This document shows, piece after piece, positions 28,133 through 37,119 of a stretch of DNA of 64,000 nucleotides. This stretch comes from Bacteroidota bacterium (GTDB lineage: Bacteria; Bacteroidota; Bacteroidia; AKYH767-A; OLB10). The stretch is taken from the NCBI GenBank assembly GCA_016721435.1, contig JADKIC010000003.1, positions 62,001 through 126,000 of the forward strand, written 5' to 3'. Within the stretch, counting starts at the first letter, position 1; each line of letters starts with the position of its first letter. The position numbers and the translations under genes were made by a program. The notes under the pieces are model-generated. The model searched no databases. It saw nothing but the letters and a program-made list of their open reading frames with translations, and was not told the DNA's origin.

Positions 28133-28687
28133 ATGAAACCGTTTAAGTATATCTTTCTTTTACTCATTAGTAGTTTGCTGTTGTCGTGCGGGAAGGATGA
28201 AAATTTCAGCCCGATACCTGAAATTACTTTTGAACGCTTTTTATTCTTTCAGGATGCATCCGGGAAGGATACTACAGTTGATTTTGTGTTTAGTCTTGTA
28301 GATGGCGATGGCGATATCGGCTTCCGTGAAAATGAATTTGACAATTCCTGTGGTGCTGATAATTTTAATCTTTATATCGCTTATGAAGAAAAGTCAGGAG
28401 CCACATATCGCCCGAAGAAATTATGGATTCAGGTTTCAGAAGTGACTCCGACATGCGATACACTGCTTTATTTTGATAGCGTTCAGGTGAGTTTTAATCA
28501 GCGCATGCAGTACATCGAACCTGCAGGTAATAGTAAAGGCATAGAAGCTACCGTTACTTACAGGATGGATTATACATCTGCTCTTGTTCTGCTGAGTCAG
28601 GCCGGTCGATTTGATTTTTATATTCGTGACCGTGCAAATAATAAGAGCAATAGAATTTATTCCACAGATCTTTTGATCAATAAATAA
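28133..28687 (+). CDS. Lipoprotein paralogous to the 23803-24306 product
   Basis: 184 residues. The signal MKPFKYIFLLLISSLLLSCGKDENF carries a lipobox cysteine. The domain core VDFVFSLVDGDGDIGFRENEFDN and the end FDFYIRDRANNKSNRIYSTDLLI match the order and spacing of the lipoprotein at 23803-24306, including the GD-x-G turn and the RDRAxNKSN strand. It has its own promoter and lies 44 bases after the M16 gene. Role unknown; probably an envelope-anchored beta-domain. Confidence 0.7.
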   Translation: MKPFKYIFLLLISSLLLSCGKDENFSPIPEITFERFLFFQDASGKDTTVDFVFSLVDGDGDIGFRENEFDNSCGADNFNLYIAYEEKSGATYRPKKLWIQVSEVTPTCDTLLYFDSVQVSFNQRMQYIEPAGNSKGIEATVTYRMDYTSALVLLSQAGRFDFYIRDRANNKSNRIYSTDLLINK

Positions 28688-28728
28688 GTAGAACTCAGTC
28701 TTCCTGATATTTCGTCTTCATGAAGTTT

Positions 28729-29796
28729 TCAATGGAAGACAAAGCTGTTGGGGCCGATACCCACTTCTGCAGAATCTAACAAGGTGCCATCGCTGGCGAA
28801 TCTATACATTTGAGAATTCGAAGAGAAACTTGCTCTCCCCGTGTAAATGGTTCCGCCCGGATGAATGCCTAATGCATACATTTCCCTTTCGATAAAAGGT
28901 ATAACCGGATCATATATATCATTAATACCCATTTTAAAAACCTGTCCGGTATAAGTACTGCTCCCTTTCAGATAATATAATGTGTCTTTGCCGGAATTCA
29001 TTGTTAGTTTTAAGGGGTGTTGATCAAAAACAAATGAAATAGCAAGTTCTATATTAAGAGAAGAAGGATCTATTTTTAGTAATCTGCCACCCGGATCATC
29101 GGGTGTGGGCGTGAAATCACTGCCAAGACTTCCGCGACACATCACCCATATCTTCCCATTCGCATCTTTACAAATAGACGCGGGATTGACTCCACATGGA
29201 ATTTCAGTGATAATGTTAAGGGTATTTACATCCACCACTGTAATCGTGCTGTCGTCAGTGAATCCTCCGCTATTGCAAATAAAGAGCTTATTGTTGTCGA
29301 GGAGCATTTGTTCAGGCCCCTGACCACAAGCGATACTATCAATAATAGTTAATGAATTCAAATTGATAAGATATACCTTATTTGTACTCCAGTCGCTAAT
29401 AAATCCCCGGGAAGCATTCCATCCACAAAAAAATCGTGGACTGTTTGCACCAAAGATAGTCCCGGTTTTTTTAAAATCCCCCATGGAAACAACTTCCACT
29501 TTCTGAGAATTATTCACGCATAGAAAGGCGCGGTTATTAAAGATAGTCATGGATTGTAAAACATCACCAACAGGAAATCCATTGGCAGCTTCAAAGATAT
29601 CAGAGGTGCTATAAGCAGAGTCTGAAGAGAAGAATGATACTGAGGCATTACCGGCAAGGAAGGCGCCTTCGTTAACAATGAAAACCCCGTTTAAATTATC
29701 GGGCAAGGGTGAAGTACTTTCGTCTTTTTCTCTTTCACAAGAAGCGAAGGAGAGTACTGCAAGGCAAAATAGATAGGTTTGTAATTTATTTTTCAT
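28729..29796 (-). CDS. BtuG-like beta-propeller lipoprotein under cobalamin riboswitch
   Basis: About 355 residues from ATG 29796 (MKNKLQTYLFCLAVLSFASCEREKD), a lipoprotein signal; the open frame extends 19 codons further upstream without support. The rest is a YncE/DUF5074-type seven-bladed propeller: repeated GVFIVNEGAFLAGNASVSFF, RFFCGWNASRGFISDWSTNKVYLIN, GQGPEQMLLDNNKLFICNSGG, ITVVDVNTLNIITEIPCGVNPASICKD. The cobalamin riboswitch directly upstream ties it to vitamin B12. BtuG of Bacteroides is a surface propeller lipoprotein of this kind that captures B12 and hands it to BtuB; that role is proposed here. No btuB lies next to it. Confidence 0.75.
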   Translation of the reverse strand: MKNKLQTYLFCLAVLSFASCEREKDESTSPLPDNLNGVFIVNEGAFLAGNASVSFFSSDSAYSTSDIFEAANGFPVGDVLQSMTIFNNRAFLCVNNSQKVEVVSMGDFKKTGTIFGANSPRFFCGWNASRGFISDWSTNKVYLINLNSLTIIDSIACGQGPEQMLLDNNKLFICNSGGFTDDSTITVVDVNTLNIITEIPCGVNPASICKDANGKIWVMCRGSLGSDFTPTPDDPGGRLLKIDPSSLNIELAISFVFDQHPLKLTMNSGKDTLYYLKGSSTYTGQVFKMGINDIYDPVIPFIEREMYALGIHPGGTIYTGRASFSSNSQMYRFASDGTLLDSAEVGIGPNSFVFH

Positions 29797-29920
29797 GGAG
29801 TTGATATGTTTAATACAACCAGCCATGAAGAAAATTCGCATAAGGAAGGGCAATAGGATAACCCCATCAGTTCTTTACTGAATCATGCCCGCCTTTCCTC
29901 CGAAGGTTTCTTCATGGATG

Positions 29921-30109
29921 GTCCTCTGGCAGGTCTTCTGACTCACAGTAGCAGTGGCGCCTTCCCATCCGACGAATGCGGAAAGTGGCTTTGCCTCTCT
30001 ATTCACATCTTAGAAATGTAAACCTGTTTACAGCAGCGGGGACTGTTGCCGGATTTCACGGCATTCCCTTTTCATTTCCGTCGCGAAACGGAAAACCAAT
30101 TGACAGGAC
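29921..30109 (-). ncRNA. Cobalamin (B12) riboswitch
   Basis: Read on the minus strand, conserved blocks occur in order: GGGAATGCCGTGAAATCCGG, CAGTCCCCGCTGCTGTAA, a GCCACT block, GGGAAGGCGCCACTG, and the B12 box AGTCAGAAGACCTGCC (29928-29943). These are the hallmark sequences of the cobalamin aptamer. It lies in the 5' leader of the BtuG-like lipoprotein gene (start about 125 bases downstream), so B12 should repress that gene. The outer limits are approximate; possible closing pairs GTCCT/AGGAC at 30109 and 29921 set them. Confidence 0.92.
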
Positions 30110-30127
30110 GAAAGTAAATAAAACAAA

Positions 30128-31221
30128 TTAAGTTTTCAGCGACTTTAGAAATCGGGTAATTCTTGGTGCAATGAGTTCATTGACAGGGAGGTTTAAAGGT
30201 TGGCATCCATCCAGAATTTTAATTCCGGAAGCGATATCCATTTTGTTTTGAGCAAACGTGACCAAATTCCCGGCTTGAGCATGAATCCCTGCAAGGTATT
30301 CCTGTTCAGTTTGTCCGGGGGTTGGTATGACCAGGGCACTGCGTTTGAAAGCACATAGATCCATCAATGTAGAATGTCCTGCTCTGCACACAATGTAGTT
30401 GCTATGTATAAAATGGAATTTCAATTCGCCGGGTGTGAGATGAGGTACCATATCAACGTTGCCGATTGTTCGACCGGAATTTTTCTGCGGTTGGCCGGTA
30501 ACCATCAATACCGAGTAGGGTAATTCTTTTAGCTGTAGTAAAGTTGTTCTTCAAAAATGCTCCGTTGGGGTTCCGGTCCGGAAAAGGTGACAAAGATGTC
30601 ATAACGCTTTTGCGTATCCGAAATAATTGCATCCTTCAACCTGGATAATGGACCAATAAATTCCGGTTGTAGGGTGCGAAGTGTGGTGGAGGAATGTGAA
30701 AGATCACCGGTAAGATTTTCGCTGCCTTCCATATCAGGTACCCATATTTCTGAGAATGGACGAAGGAAAATGCGGTTGAAGCGAAGAAGGAGAGGTTCAG
30801 TGAAACGCAAGAAGTCCGGGGCTTTTAATTGTAGCTGATGACAGATGAGTACAGAGGGAATGCCATCGGTATACGCACCATAGCGGTTATCGCTGATAAT
30901 AGCATCGGGTTTTATCTTTTTTGCCAGCTCCGTGAATTGCTGATGTTCACGTTTAATGGCCGTATTGATTTTAAAGGATTGCAACACCATGGCCAATGCG
31001 AGCGGCATATTGCCCGGATACCGGACATCCACCCCTTTAATTTCATAATGTTCAAGAGTTGGGAATTCGGAGCGAAGCAGAAACAGTGAATCACCTTCTC
31101 CCGCCAGACTCACCTTAGTGTTTTGCCGAATGAATTCTTTTATAACGGGAATACTCCGGGTGGCATGACCGAGTCCCCAGTTCAAGACAGTATAAAGAAT
31201 ATGCGGTTGCTTTCCTGACAC
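30128..31221 (-). CDS. MurG-like glycosyltransferase, one frameshift
   Basis: About 365 residues with a GT-B fold. The GTG start at 31219-31221 gives MSGKQPHILYTVLNWGLGHATRS; GLGHATRS is the glycine-rich N-terminal loop of this class, and the C-terminal domain has the donor-site stretch NYIVCRAGHSTLMDLCAFKRSALVIPTPGQTEQEYLA with its His and Gln-Glu. The frame breaks near 30540 (restored EEQL-LLQLKELPYSVLMVTGQP). No signal or membrane segment is seen, so it is a peripheral cytosolic enzyme; donor and acceptor are unknown. It is divergent from trmB with its own -7 box 4 bases before the start. Confidence 0.8.
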
Positions 31222-31225
31222 GTTC

Positions 31226-31233
31226 CAAAATTA
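31226..31233 (-). promoter_or_regulatory. -7 box TAATTTTG for the glycosyltransferase
   Basis: On the minus strand the box ends 4 bases before the GTG start. It points away from the trmB promoter 27 bases to the right. Confidence 0.5.
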
Positions 31234-31237
31234 ACCC

Positions 31238-31267
31238 TTTGGATCTTGACTTTGCTTTTTAATTTTG
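31238..31267 (+). promoter_or_regulatory. Promoter TTTG-N18-TAATTTTG of trmB
   Basis: TTTG at 31238-31241, an 18-base spacer, then TAATTTTG at 31260-31267: a full match to the Bacteroidota consensus. The ATG at 31278 follows 10 bases later. Confidence 0.6.
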
Positions 31268-31277
31268 TGCGGCAAAT

Positions 31278-31942
31278 ATGACAAAACGTAAATTACAGCG
31301 ATTCGAAGAGTTAAAAGGATTTGAACGCACCTTTCAATATCCATTTCCATTGGTACATACTGATCATGGTTTAAGAGGAAATTGGAAGGAAAAGGTGTTT
31401 CAAAATAACAGACCTATTGTTCTCGAGGTGGGTTGCGGAAGAGGAGAGTATACTGTAGAGTTAGCCCGGAATTACCCGGAACTGAATTTTATAGGAATTG
31501 ATATCAAAGGAGCCAGGATTTGGAGAGGAGCGAAAACAATCAATGAAGAACATATCCTGAATGGTGCTTTTTTGAGAGTGCATGTGGAATGGCTGAAGGA
31601 GTTCTTTGCCCCCGGAGAAGTAAAGGAAATTTGGGTCACTTTCCCGACCCTCAACCCCAGCTCTCAAGAGAAAACCGTCGCCTAACCAATCCTAAGTTCC
31701 TGCAACTTTATAGATATTTATCCGGTGATGATGGTGTTTTTCATTTGAAAACGGATAATTATGGCTTATTTGAGTACACATTAGAAATGTTATCGGGTGA
31801 GAAAGGCTCCATGGAAGCTTGCACTGATGATCTTTATGCAAATACGCCGGAAGGATTTAATTTATCTATTCAAACTACTTATGAAAAGAAATTCTTGCAG
31901 GAGGGTTTGAAAATCAATTATTTGAGATTCAGGTGGGCATAA
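31278..31942 (+). CDS. trmB: tRNA (guanine-N7-)-methyltransferase, one frameshift
   Basis: Methylates G46 of tRNA using SAM. Joined, about 221 residues. The SAM-binding loop is VLEVGCGRGEYTVELA, followed by NFIGIDIKGARIWRGAK; the catalytic region reads EIWVTFPDPQPQLSRENRRLTNP once repaired, matching the family's FPDPWPKxRHxKRR segment. TDNYGLFEYTLEML and the end LKINYLRFRW complete it. One T is missing in the TTT run at 31640-31642. As a conserved single-copy gene with only this fault, a sequence error is likely. The promoter is the near-consensus element just upstream. Confidence 0.9.
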
Positions 31943-32029
31943 CTTGTTCCAATTTCTTTTCAGAAGATTTAAAATTTAATAAGCGTTCTATCGTCTAACC
32001 TTTTAATTTTACCACTAAATAAATAAATC

Positions 32030-32620
32030 ATGAGAAAAACACTCATTACCCTAGGGATCATTCTTGTAGTTGTATTTGTATTGTATCGCTTGTTTGCCGG
32101 TAGTTATAATAACATGGTAGACAAAGAGGTTGTAGTACAGAATGCATGGTCGCAGGTCGAGAATGTGTATCAACGCCGTTTGGATCTTATTCCCAATCTT
32201 GTGAACACAGTAAAGGGTGCAGCCGAATTTGAGAAGTCAACATTGACTGCTGTTATCGAAGCCAGAGCAAATGCGACACAGGTAAAAGTGGATGCGAAGA
32301 ATCTGAATCCGGAAGATATGGCGAAGTTCCAGGCAGCCCAGGGACAATTAAGCACAGCGTTGGGTCGATTAATGGTAGTGGTTGAACAGTATCCTCAGCT
32401 AAAAGCAAATGCGAATTTTTTAGAATTACAGGCGCAATTGGAAGGAACCGAGAACAGGATCACTGTCGAGCGCCAGAAGTTCAATGATACGGTTACAGAT
32501 TATAATCAATACGTCCGCAAGTTTCCTCAGGTGTTACTCGCAGGCATGTTCGGATTTAAAGAGAAGGCCTTCTTTGCCGCCGATCAAGGTGCTGCTAAAG
32601 CTCCCGAAGTAAAATTCTGA
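32030..32620 (+). CDS. lemA: LemA family protein
   Basis: 196 residues. An N-terminal membrane helix (LITLGIILVVVFVLYRLFAG) is followed by the LemA helical bundle with its conserved core NNMVDKEVVVQNAWSQVENVYQRRLDLIPNLVNTVKGAAEFEKSTL and, later, YPQLKANANFLELQAQLEGTENRI. LemA proteins are membrane-anchored with a long helical domain; their molecular job is not settled. It heads a tight operon with two TPM-domain proteins (2-base gap, then overlap), a well-known grouping in Bacteroidota. Confidence 0.93.
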   Translation: MRKTLITLGIILVVVFVLYRLFAGSYNNMVDKEVVVQNAWSQVENVYQRRLDLIPNLVNTVKGAAEFEKSTLTAVIEARANATQVKVDAKNLNPEDMAKFQAAQGQLSTALGRLMVVVEQYPQLKANANFLELQAQLEGTENRITVERQKFNDTVTDYNQYVRKFPQVLLAGMFGFKEKAFFAADQGAAKAPEVKF

Positions 32621-32622
32621 TC

Positions 32623-33069
32623 ATGAAAGCGGTTGATATTATCGGATCTGCCGGTAAGGAAACGATTCGCAATGCTGTAGGTGCTGCGGAAAAGTTGACT
32701 TCCGGGGAGATTCGTGTTTTTATAGACGAAGAATGCAAGGAAGATGTGATGGATCATGCGGCTTTTGTATTCGCTGAATTGGGTATGCATAAAACCGAAC
32801 TTCGAAACGGTGTGCTGATCTATCTGGCTTTAAAAGACCATAAGTTCGCCATCATCGGTGATGCAGGGATTCATGCAAAAGTGGGCGATGATTTCTGGAA
32901 TCATGTGAAGGAAGAAATGTTGGAGCATTTTCGCCATGGACGAATAGTAGAAGGGATAGAACATGCAGTCATACAAGCAGGCAATAAATTAAAAGTGTTT
33001 TTCCCTAAACAGCAGCAGGATGTGAACGAACTCCCTGATGATATCGTTTTCGGAAATCCGGATAAGTGA
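32623..33069 (+). CDS. TPM-domain protein (first of pair)
   Basis: 148 residues, no signal peptide. A TPM (YgcG/TPM_phosphatase) fold is shown by LTSGEIRVFIDEECKED, RNGVLIYLALKDHKFAIIGDAGIHAKVGDDFWNHVKEEM and FRHGRIVEGIEHAVIQAGNKL. It begins 2 bases after lemA and its stop overlaps the start of the next TPM gene (TGATG), so the three are translated together. TPM domains elsewhere act in photosystem repair or as acid phosphatases; here the activity is undetermined. Confidence 0.85.
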   Translation: MKAVDIIGSAGKETIRNAVGAAEKLTSGEIRVFIDEECKEDVMDHAAFVFAELGMHKTELRNGVLIYLALKDHKFAIIGDAGIHAKVGDDFWNHVKEEMLEHFRHGRIVEGIEHAVIQAGNKLKVFFPKQQQDVNELPDDIVFGNPDK

Positions 33070-33871
33070 TGAAAAATCTAATTCTAATTTTATTGATTTC
33101 CTTCCTTGGAATTGGACAAGGTATGGCTGCGGTAGAATTCCTCCAAAACCTGATCCTCCAAGACTCGCTAACGATTTTACATCCACCTTATCTTCTCAGG
33201 AGTTGGATGAGCTGGAACAAAGGTTGCTTTTATTTCACGATACGACTTCCGTCCAAATTGCGATAGTGATGATATATACACTTGATGGTTATCCTTCGAG
33301 TGATTATGCTTTTGAGTTGGCGGAGAAATGGGGCATTGGCCAGAAGAATACAAATAATGGTGCACTATTGTTGATCGTGAAGGATGATCGTCAAATTTAT
33401 ATTGCTACCGGCTATGGTTTAGAAGGCGCTTTACCGGATGCGCGATGCAAGCAGATCATTGAGAATGACATTAAGCCTCTTTTTAAAGAGGGGAGATTTT
33501 TTGAAGGACTCTTAGCCGGAAGCTCCAAAATGATGGATGCGGTAAAGGGTGAGTATAAAGAATCAACGTCGAGAAAGAAGAATTCAGATGGATTTCCAAA
33601 GGTATTAGGAGTCATACTGATCATTTTATTCATGCTGATTTTTAAAGTGAGCAGTGTGATGCGGTATTCCCGTTTAAACAATACTACTTTTTGGATTGCA
33701 TGGGCCTTGTTGAATGCAGCAAGTAATAAGCATTCCGGAAAATGGGGAGATTTTAATAGAGGCAGTGGTGGATTTGGTGGCGGAAGTTTCGGCGGTGGCG
33801 GCGGAGGAGGTGGCTTCGGCGGATTCGGCGGCGGCAGCTTTGGCGGCGGTGGAGCAGGAGGAAGTTGGTAG
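33069..33871 (+). CDS. TPM-domain protein with Gly-rich tail, one frameshift
   Basis: About 267 residues. ATG 33069 gives a signal peptide (MKNLILILLISFLGIGQGMA); the frame then breaks near 33135, and the second frame continues IPPKPDPPRLANDFTSTLS. The TPM domain shows SVQIAIVMIYTLDGYPSSDYAFELAEKWGIGQKNTNNGALLLIVKDDRQIYIATGYGLEGALPD. One membrane helix (VLGVILIILFMLIFKVS) precedes a C-terminus made of GGGSFGGG-type repeats ending GGSW, the usual design of the second TPM protein in LemA operons. It is exported and membrane-bound with the TPM domain outside. Confidence 0.85.
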
Positions 33872-33934
33872 GGATTTCTTACCTGCAGGCTGTTAATTGA
33901 ACCATGGATTTTATTTCTTAAAAATTCCTTTGGC

Positions 33935-35879
33935 TTATCCTAATGGTAAAATGACTTTGAACTTAGTTCCCTCGTTATCTTTTTCATACAAGAGTTGACC
34001 TCCGTAAGCAGTGATAATCTGATGGCTGATGCTGAGTCCTAAGCCTACACCTTTACCCGGCGGACGAGTAGTAAAGAAGGGAAGGAAGATTTTCTCGACA
34101 TGTTCATCCGGAATTCCAATCCCATTATCGATGACTTCAATTTTGAATGGCACCATCAATGTTTTGGGTAATGACACTGATCACCCCTTCGTCGGTATTT
34201 CCTTTTGACTTACGGTCATGGATAGCCGCAACTGAATTGCGAAGGAGGTTGACGAAAATCCGGAAGAGATCACTGTATACTGCTTCGGTCTTATAATGAA
34301 TCGCTTCTAATTTTAAAATGCTTTTTACCTGCTCATCCGTTAAAGTGCCTTCCACGACTTTCGTACTCACACCCACTGCATCTTCAATCAATGCATGCAG
34401 ATTTACCTCTTGTTTTTCCTTGCCAAAGGCAGAAGAGTGTTCCGCCATACTTCGTACGATTTCACCGGCACGATGACCATGCTGTGAGATGCGCTTAATA
34501 TTGTCAAGCAGGTCTGAACAGAGTTCGAGCGAATCTTCATCCGTAATAGATCCTTTCATCTCTTCTAACAAATCAATAGAAACGGAAGAGAAGTTATTTA
34601 CAAAGTTTAATGGATTCAAAAGTTCATGCGCAATACCGGTAGTGAGTTGTCCTAAAGAGGCCATTTTCTCCTGATGGACCAATAGTCGTTGTGCTTCTTG
34701 CAATTCTTTGAGTGCTAATTCCAGTTCCATGGATTTAATCTCAACATTACGCTTTTCTTCCATGATCTGCATCGTGCGCAACTCCACCAACTCCTGTAAC
34801 TTTTTCTCTCTTCCTCTGAATTCATTTACCACATTGTCATTCTGATTGCGAAGTCGGTTAATGAGTTCCTTCATCAAGAGCCTGTTCATATAGGGATGAC
34901 TGCCCAATAAGCTGAAAAAATCTTTTTCTCCCAGACGCAAAATGATGACATCTGTTTTAGCAGATACCGATGCCGTACGGGGAGCTGAATCGATAAGCGA
35001 TGCTTCACCAAAATATTCGCCTGCTTTCAATTCTGCCAGCTGTATTCCTTCGTCATGGACTTTCAAACTTCCCTTTTCAATAATATACATGCAGTCTCCG
35101 GGATCCCCTTTCTTAAAGAGCGGCTCTTCTGCTTTCAGATGTAGGCGTTCCACCATCATCGCAATACGCTCTAATAAGGAACGATCTCCGGTTTTGAATA
35201 AAGATGTTTTGTTTAATAATTCAACGAGATGAAGACGATCGTCGGCCAGATTCAGGAAAATGTTTTCCGGAACCACATTGCTACCGGAGGCCAAACCGAT
35301 ATCTTTAAGCAGTTGCCGGATATCATCCAGGTTTTCGAGTTTACCTTTGTTGCGTAAGGAGTACGCTGTCTCTGTATAAAAAAAATGATTTTCGAGAAAA
35401 TCTTTTTCAAGCTCGTACCATTCAGTGAGTTTAATATTTCTGCCATGCTCTGCCCATTCTCTTCGGAGTGATTGACTGATTGTAAAGAAATCAGCTCTGC
35501 CGGTATAGTCCAGGTCCGCATCGCAAATAATCTTTTGCATTATACCGTCCGGCTGCCTGGGACTTGCGGTACTCAAAATAAGTTGTTGAATCGTCGCAAT
35601 CTGTTCAGGTGTATAACCGAATTGCGGAAGATGTTCACCGGCTAATCGGGCACCTATGGGTTCGTTTTTATCGTATTGCTCTATAAATCCTGTGTCGTGA
35701 AATACCGCTGCTGTTTTTAAAAGAATGGTATTGTCGCTATCCAGTTTCTCCAACTGACATAATCTTTCTGTTGACTCTGTCACGTCAATAGTATGAGGAA
35801 GATTATGATAATAAAGATTGGCAGGTAAATGTTTCTTTAACAGGTCATATGCAAATGCTTCGGCCGACGTATAATTCAT
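33935..35879 (-). CDS. HD-domain / cyclic-nucleotide-binding / histidine kinase fusion, one frameshift
   Basis: About 648 residues in four parts. Residues 1-200: an HD hydrolase-like domain with YHNLPHT, VFHDTGF and CDADLDYTGR, the expected His/His-Asp/Asp metal ligands. About 225-345: a cNMP-binding domain (FKKGDPGDCMYIIEKGSLKVHD, GEYFGEASLIDSAPRTASVSA). About 345-410: coiled coil. Then a kinase with H-box GIAHELLNPLNFVNNF, N-box LLRNSVAAIHD, DNGIGIP and GKGVGLGLSIS. The frame breaks near 34148. No membrane segment, so it is a cytosolic sensor kinase, perhaps reading a cyclic nucleotide and a metal-hydrolysed nucleotide. No response regulator is adjacent. Confidence 0.85.
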
Positions 35880-36007
35880 AGGGGTTGTTTAATCCGGTTT
35901 AATATTAAAGCCTAAAGTTAATAAAGTATTTTATTCCTGAGCCTGGGGTTCCCATTTTACAGGGTGCGGATGCTTCAGGTTCAATCCGGGCATGGTCCGG
36001 CGGGATT

Positions 36008-37108
36008 TCAGGTTTTGATCTGGAACTCCTGAATTTTGGTATCAAACCTTAAATCCATTTTTTGTCCAATACTTAGTATTTCAAATAAAACAGATTCCCG
36101 TTTTGTGGCAAAGACATCCACATCCGTCGTATTGATGAAGAAGAAAAACTGCAATTCAATTCCTGAATCAGTGATTTTGTCCACACGAATTGCAGGCATT
36201 GGATCTTGTATGATATCGGGATCCGCTTTCAATAGATTCAAAATAGCGGATTTGAAACTTTCAATTTTTTCCACCGGAGTTTCATAGCGTACGGTGAGCG
36301 GAAATAATGCCATGATCATGGTGCGCATGCTGATGTTCTCAAGGTCAGCGTCAATCATTTTTTTATTGGTGACGGAAACTACAGTCCGCTCAAAGGTTCT
36401 GATTTGTGTGCTTCTGAATCCGATTTTCTCCACTTTACCGTGAACACCACCTACTTTCACTGTATCGCCAATCGTAAATGGTTTATCCAGGAAGATGGCA
36501 AACGAACCGAGGAGGTTTTCCAGCGTGTCTTTCGCCGCCAATGCGATCGCGATACCTCCGATTCCCAAACCTGCAATAAGCGATGCAACATTCACATGAA
36601 ATACAATACCCAGAGAAATGAAAAGACTCAGGATGATGATCAGGATTTTAATCGACTCCTTAATAAAAGGCACCAGTTGATCGTCGGATTTAGAGGAGGT
36701 TTGCTTTGCGCGATGGAGTAGGACAATGCCGAAGAAGTCAATCAGTCGGGTCAGGATCCAGGTCACAGAAATGATAATGAAAAACTGAAAGGCTTTCCAG
36801 ATGACAAAACGCAAGCCGAAATTTTCTTCATTGGGCAAATGCCAGCTCTCCGGCCAATGTATTTGCTTGCAGGCAATGTAAACACTGATAAGAATAATGA
36901 AAAGACCAAAAGGCTTACGCAGTAATTCGCGCAGTTCCTTTACATCTACACCTGCTGCATAGCGCTTCAGGAATTGATAAATGAGTCCGGAAAGATGGTT
37001 CGATACATAGCGTTTGAAGATGATACCAATGAGGATGATCCCTCCAAACCATAGTAGGTCTTCTACCCGGTTCTCAAAAAACTGCTGATCCAGCCAATGT
37101 GTTTCCAT
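36008..37108 (-). CDS. MscS family mechanosensitive channel
   Basis: 366 residues. Several membrane helices (LLWFGGIILIGIIFKRYV, LFIILISVYIACKQI, FFIIISVTWILTRLIDFFGIV, ILIIILSLFISLGIVFHVNVASLIAGLGIGGIAIALAAKDTLENLLG) end in the pore helix AGLGIGGIAIALAAKDT, typical of MscS TM3. The soluble beta domain follows with FLDKPFTIGDTVKVGGVHGKVEKIGFRSTQIRTFE. It lets solutes out of the cytoplasm when membrane tension rises. It lies 11 bases after the dehydrogenase gene on the same strand and is probably cotranscribed. Confidence 0.9.
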   Translation of the reverse strand: METHWLDQQFFENRVEDLLWFGGIILIGIIFKRYVSNHLSGLIYQFLKRYAAGVDVKELRELLRKPFGLFIILISVYIACKQIHWPESWHLPNEENFGLRFVIWKAFQFFIIISVTWILTRLIDFFGIVLLHRAKQTSSKSDDQLVPFIKESIKILIIILSLFISLGIVFHVNVASLIAGLGIGGIAIALAAKDTLENLLGSFAIFLDKPFTIGDTVKVGGVHGKVEKIGFRSTQIRTFERTVVSVTNKKMIDADLENISMRTMIMALFPLTVRYETPVEKIESFKSAILNLLKADPDIIQDPMPAIRVDKITDSGIELQFFFFINTTDVDVFATKRESVLFEILSIGQKMDLRFDTKIQEFQIKT

Positions 37109-37119
37109 GTTTTAAAAAT

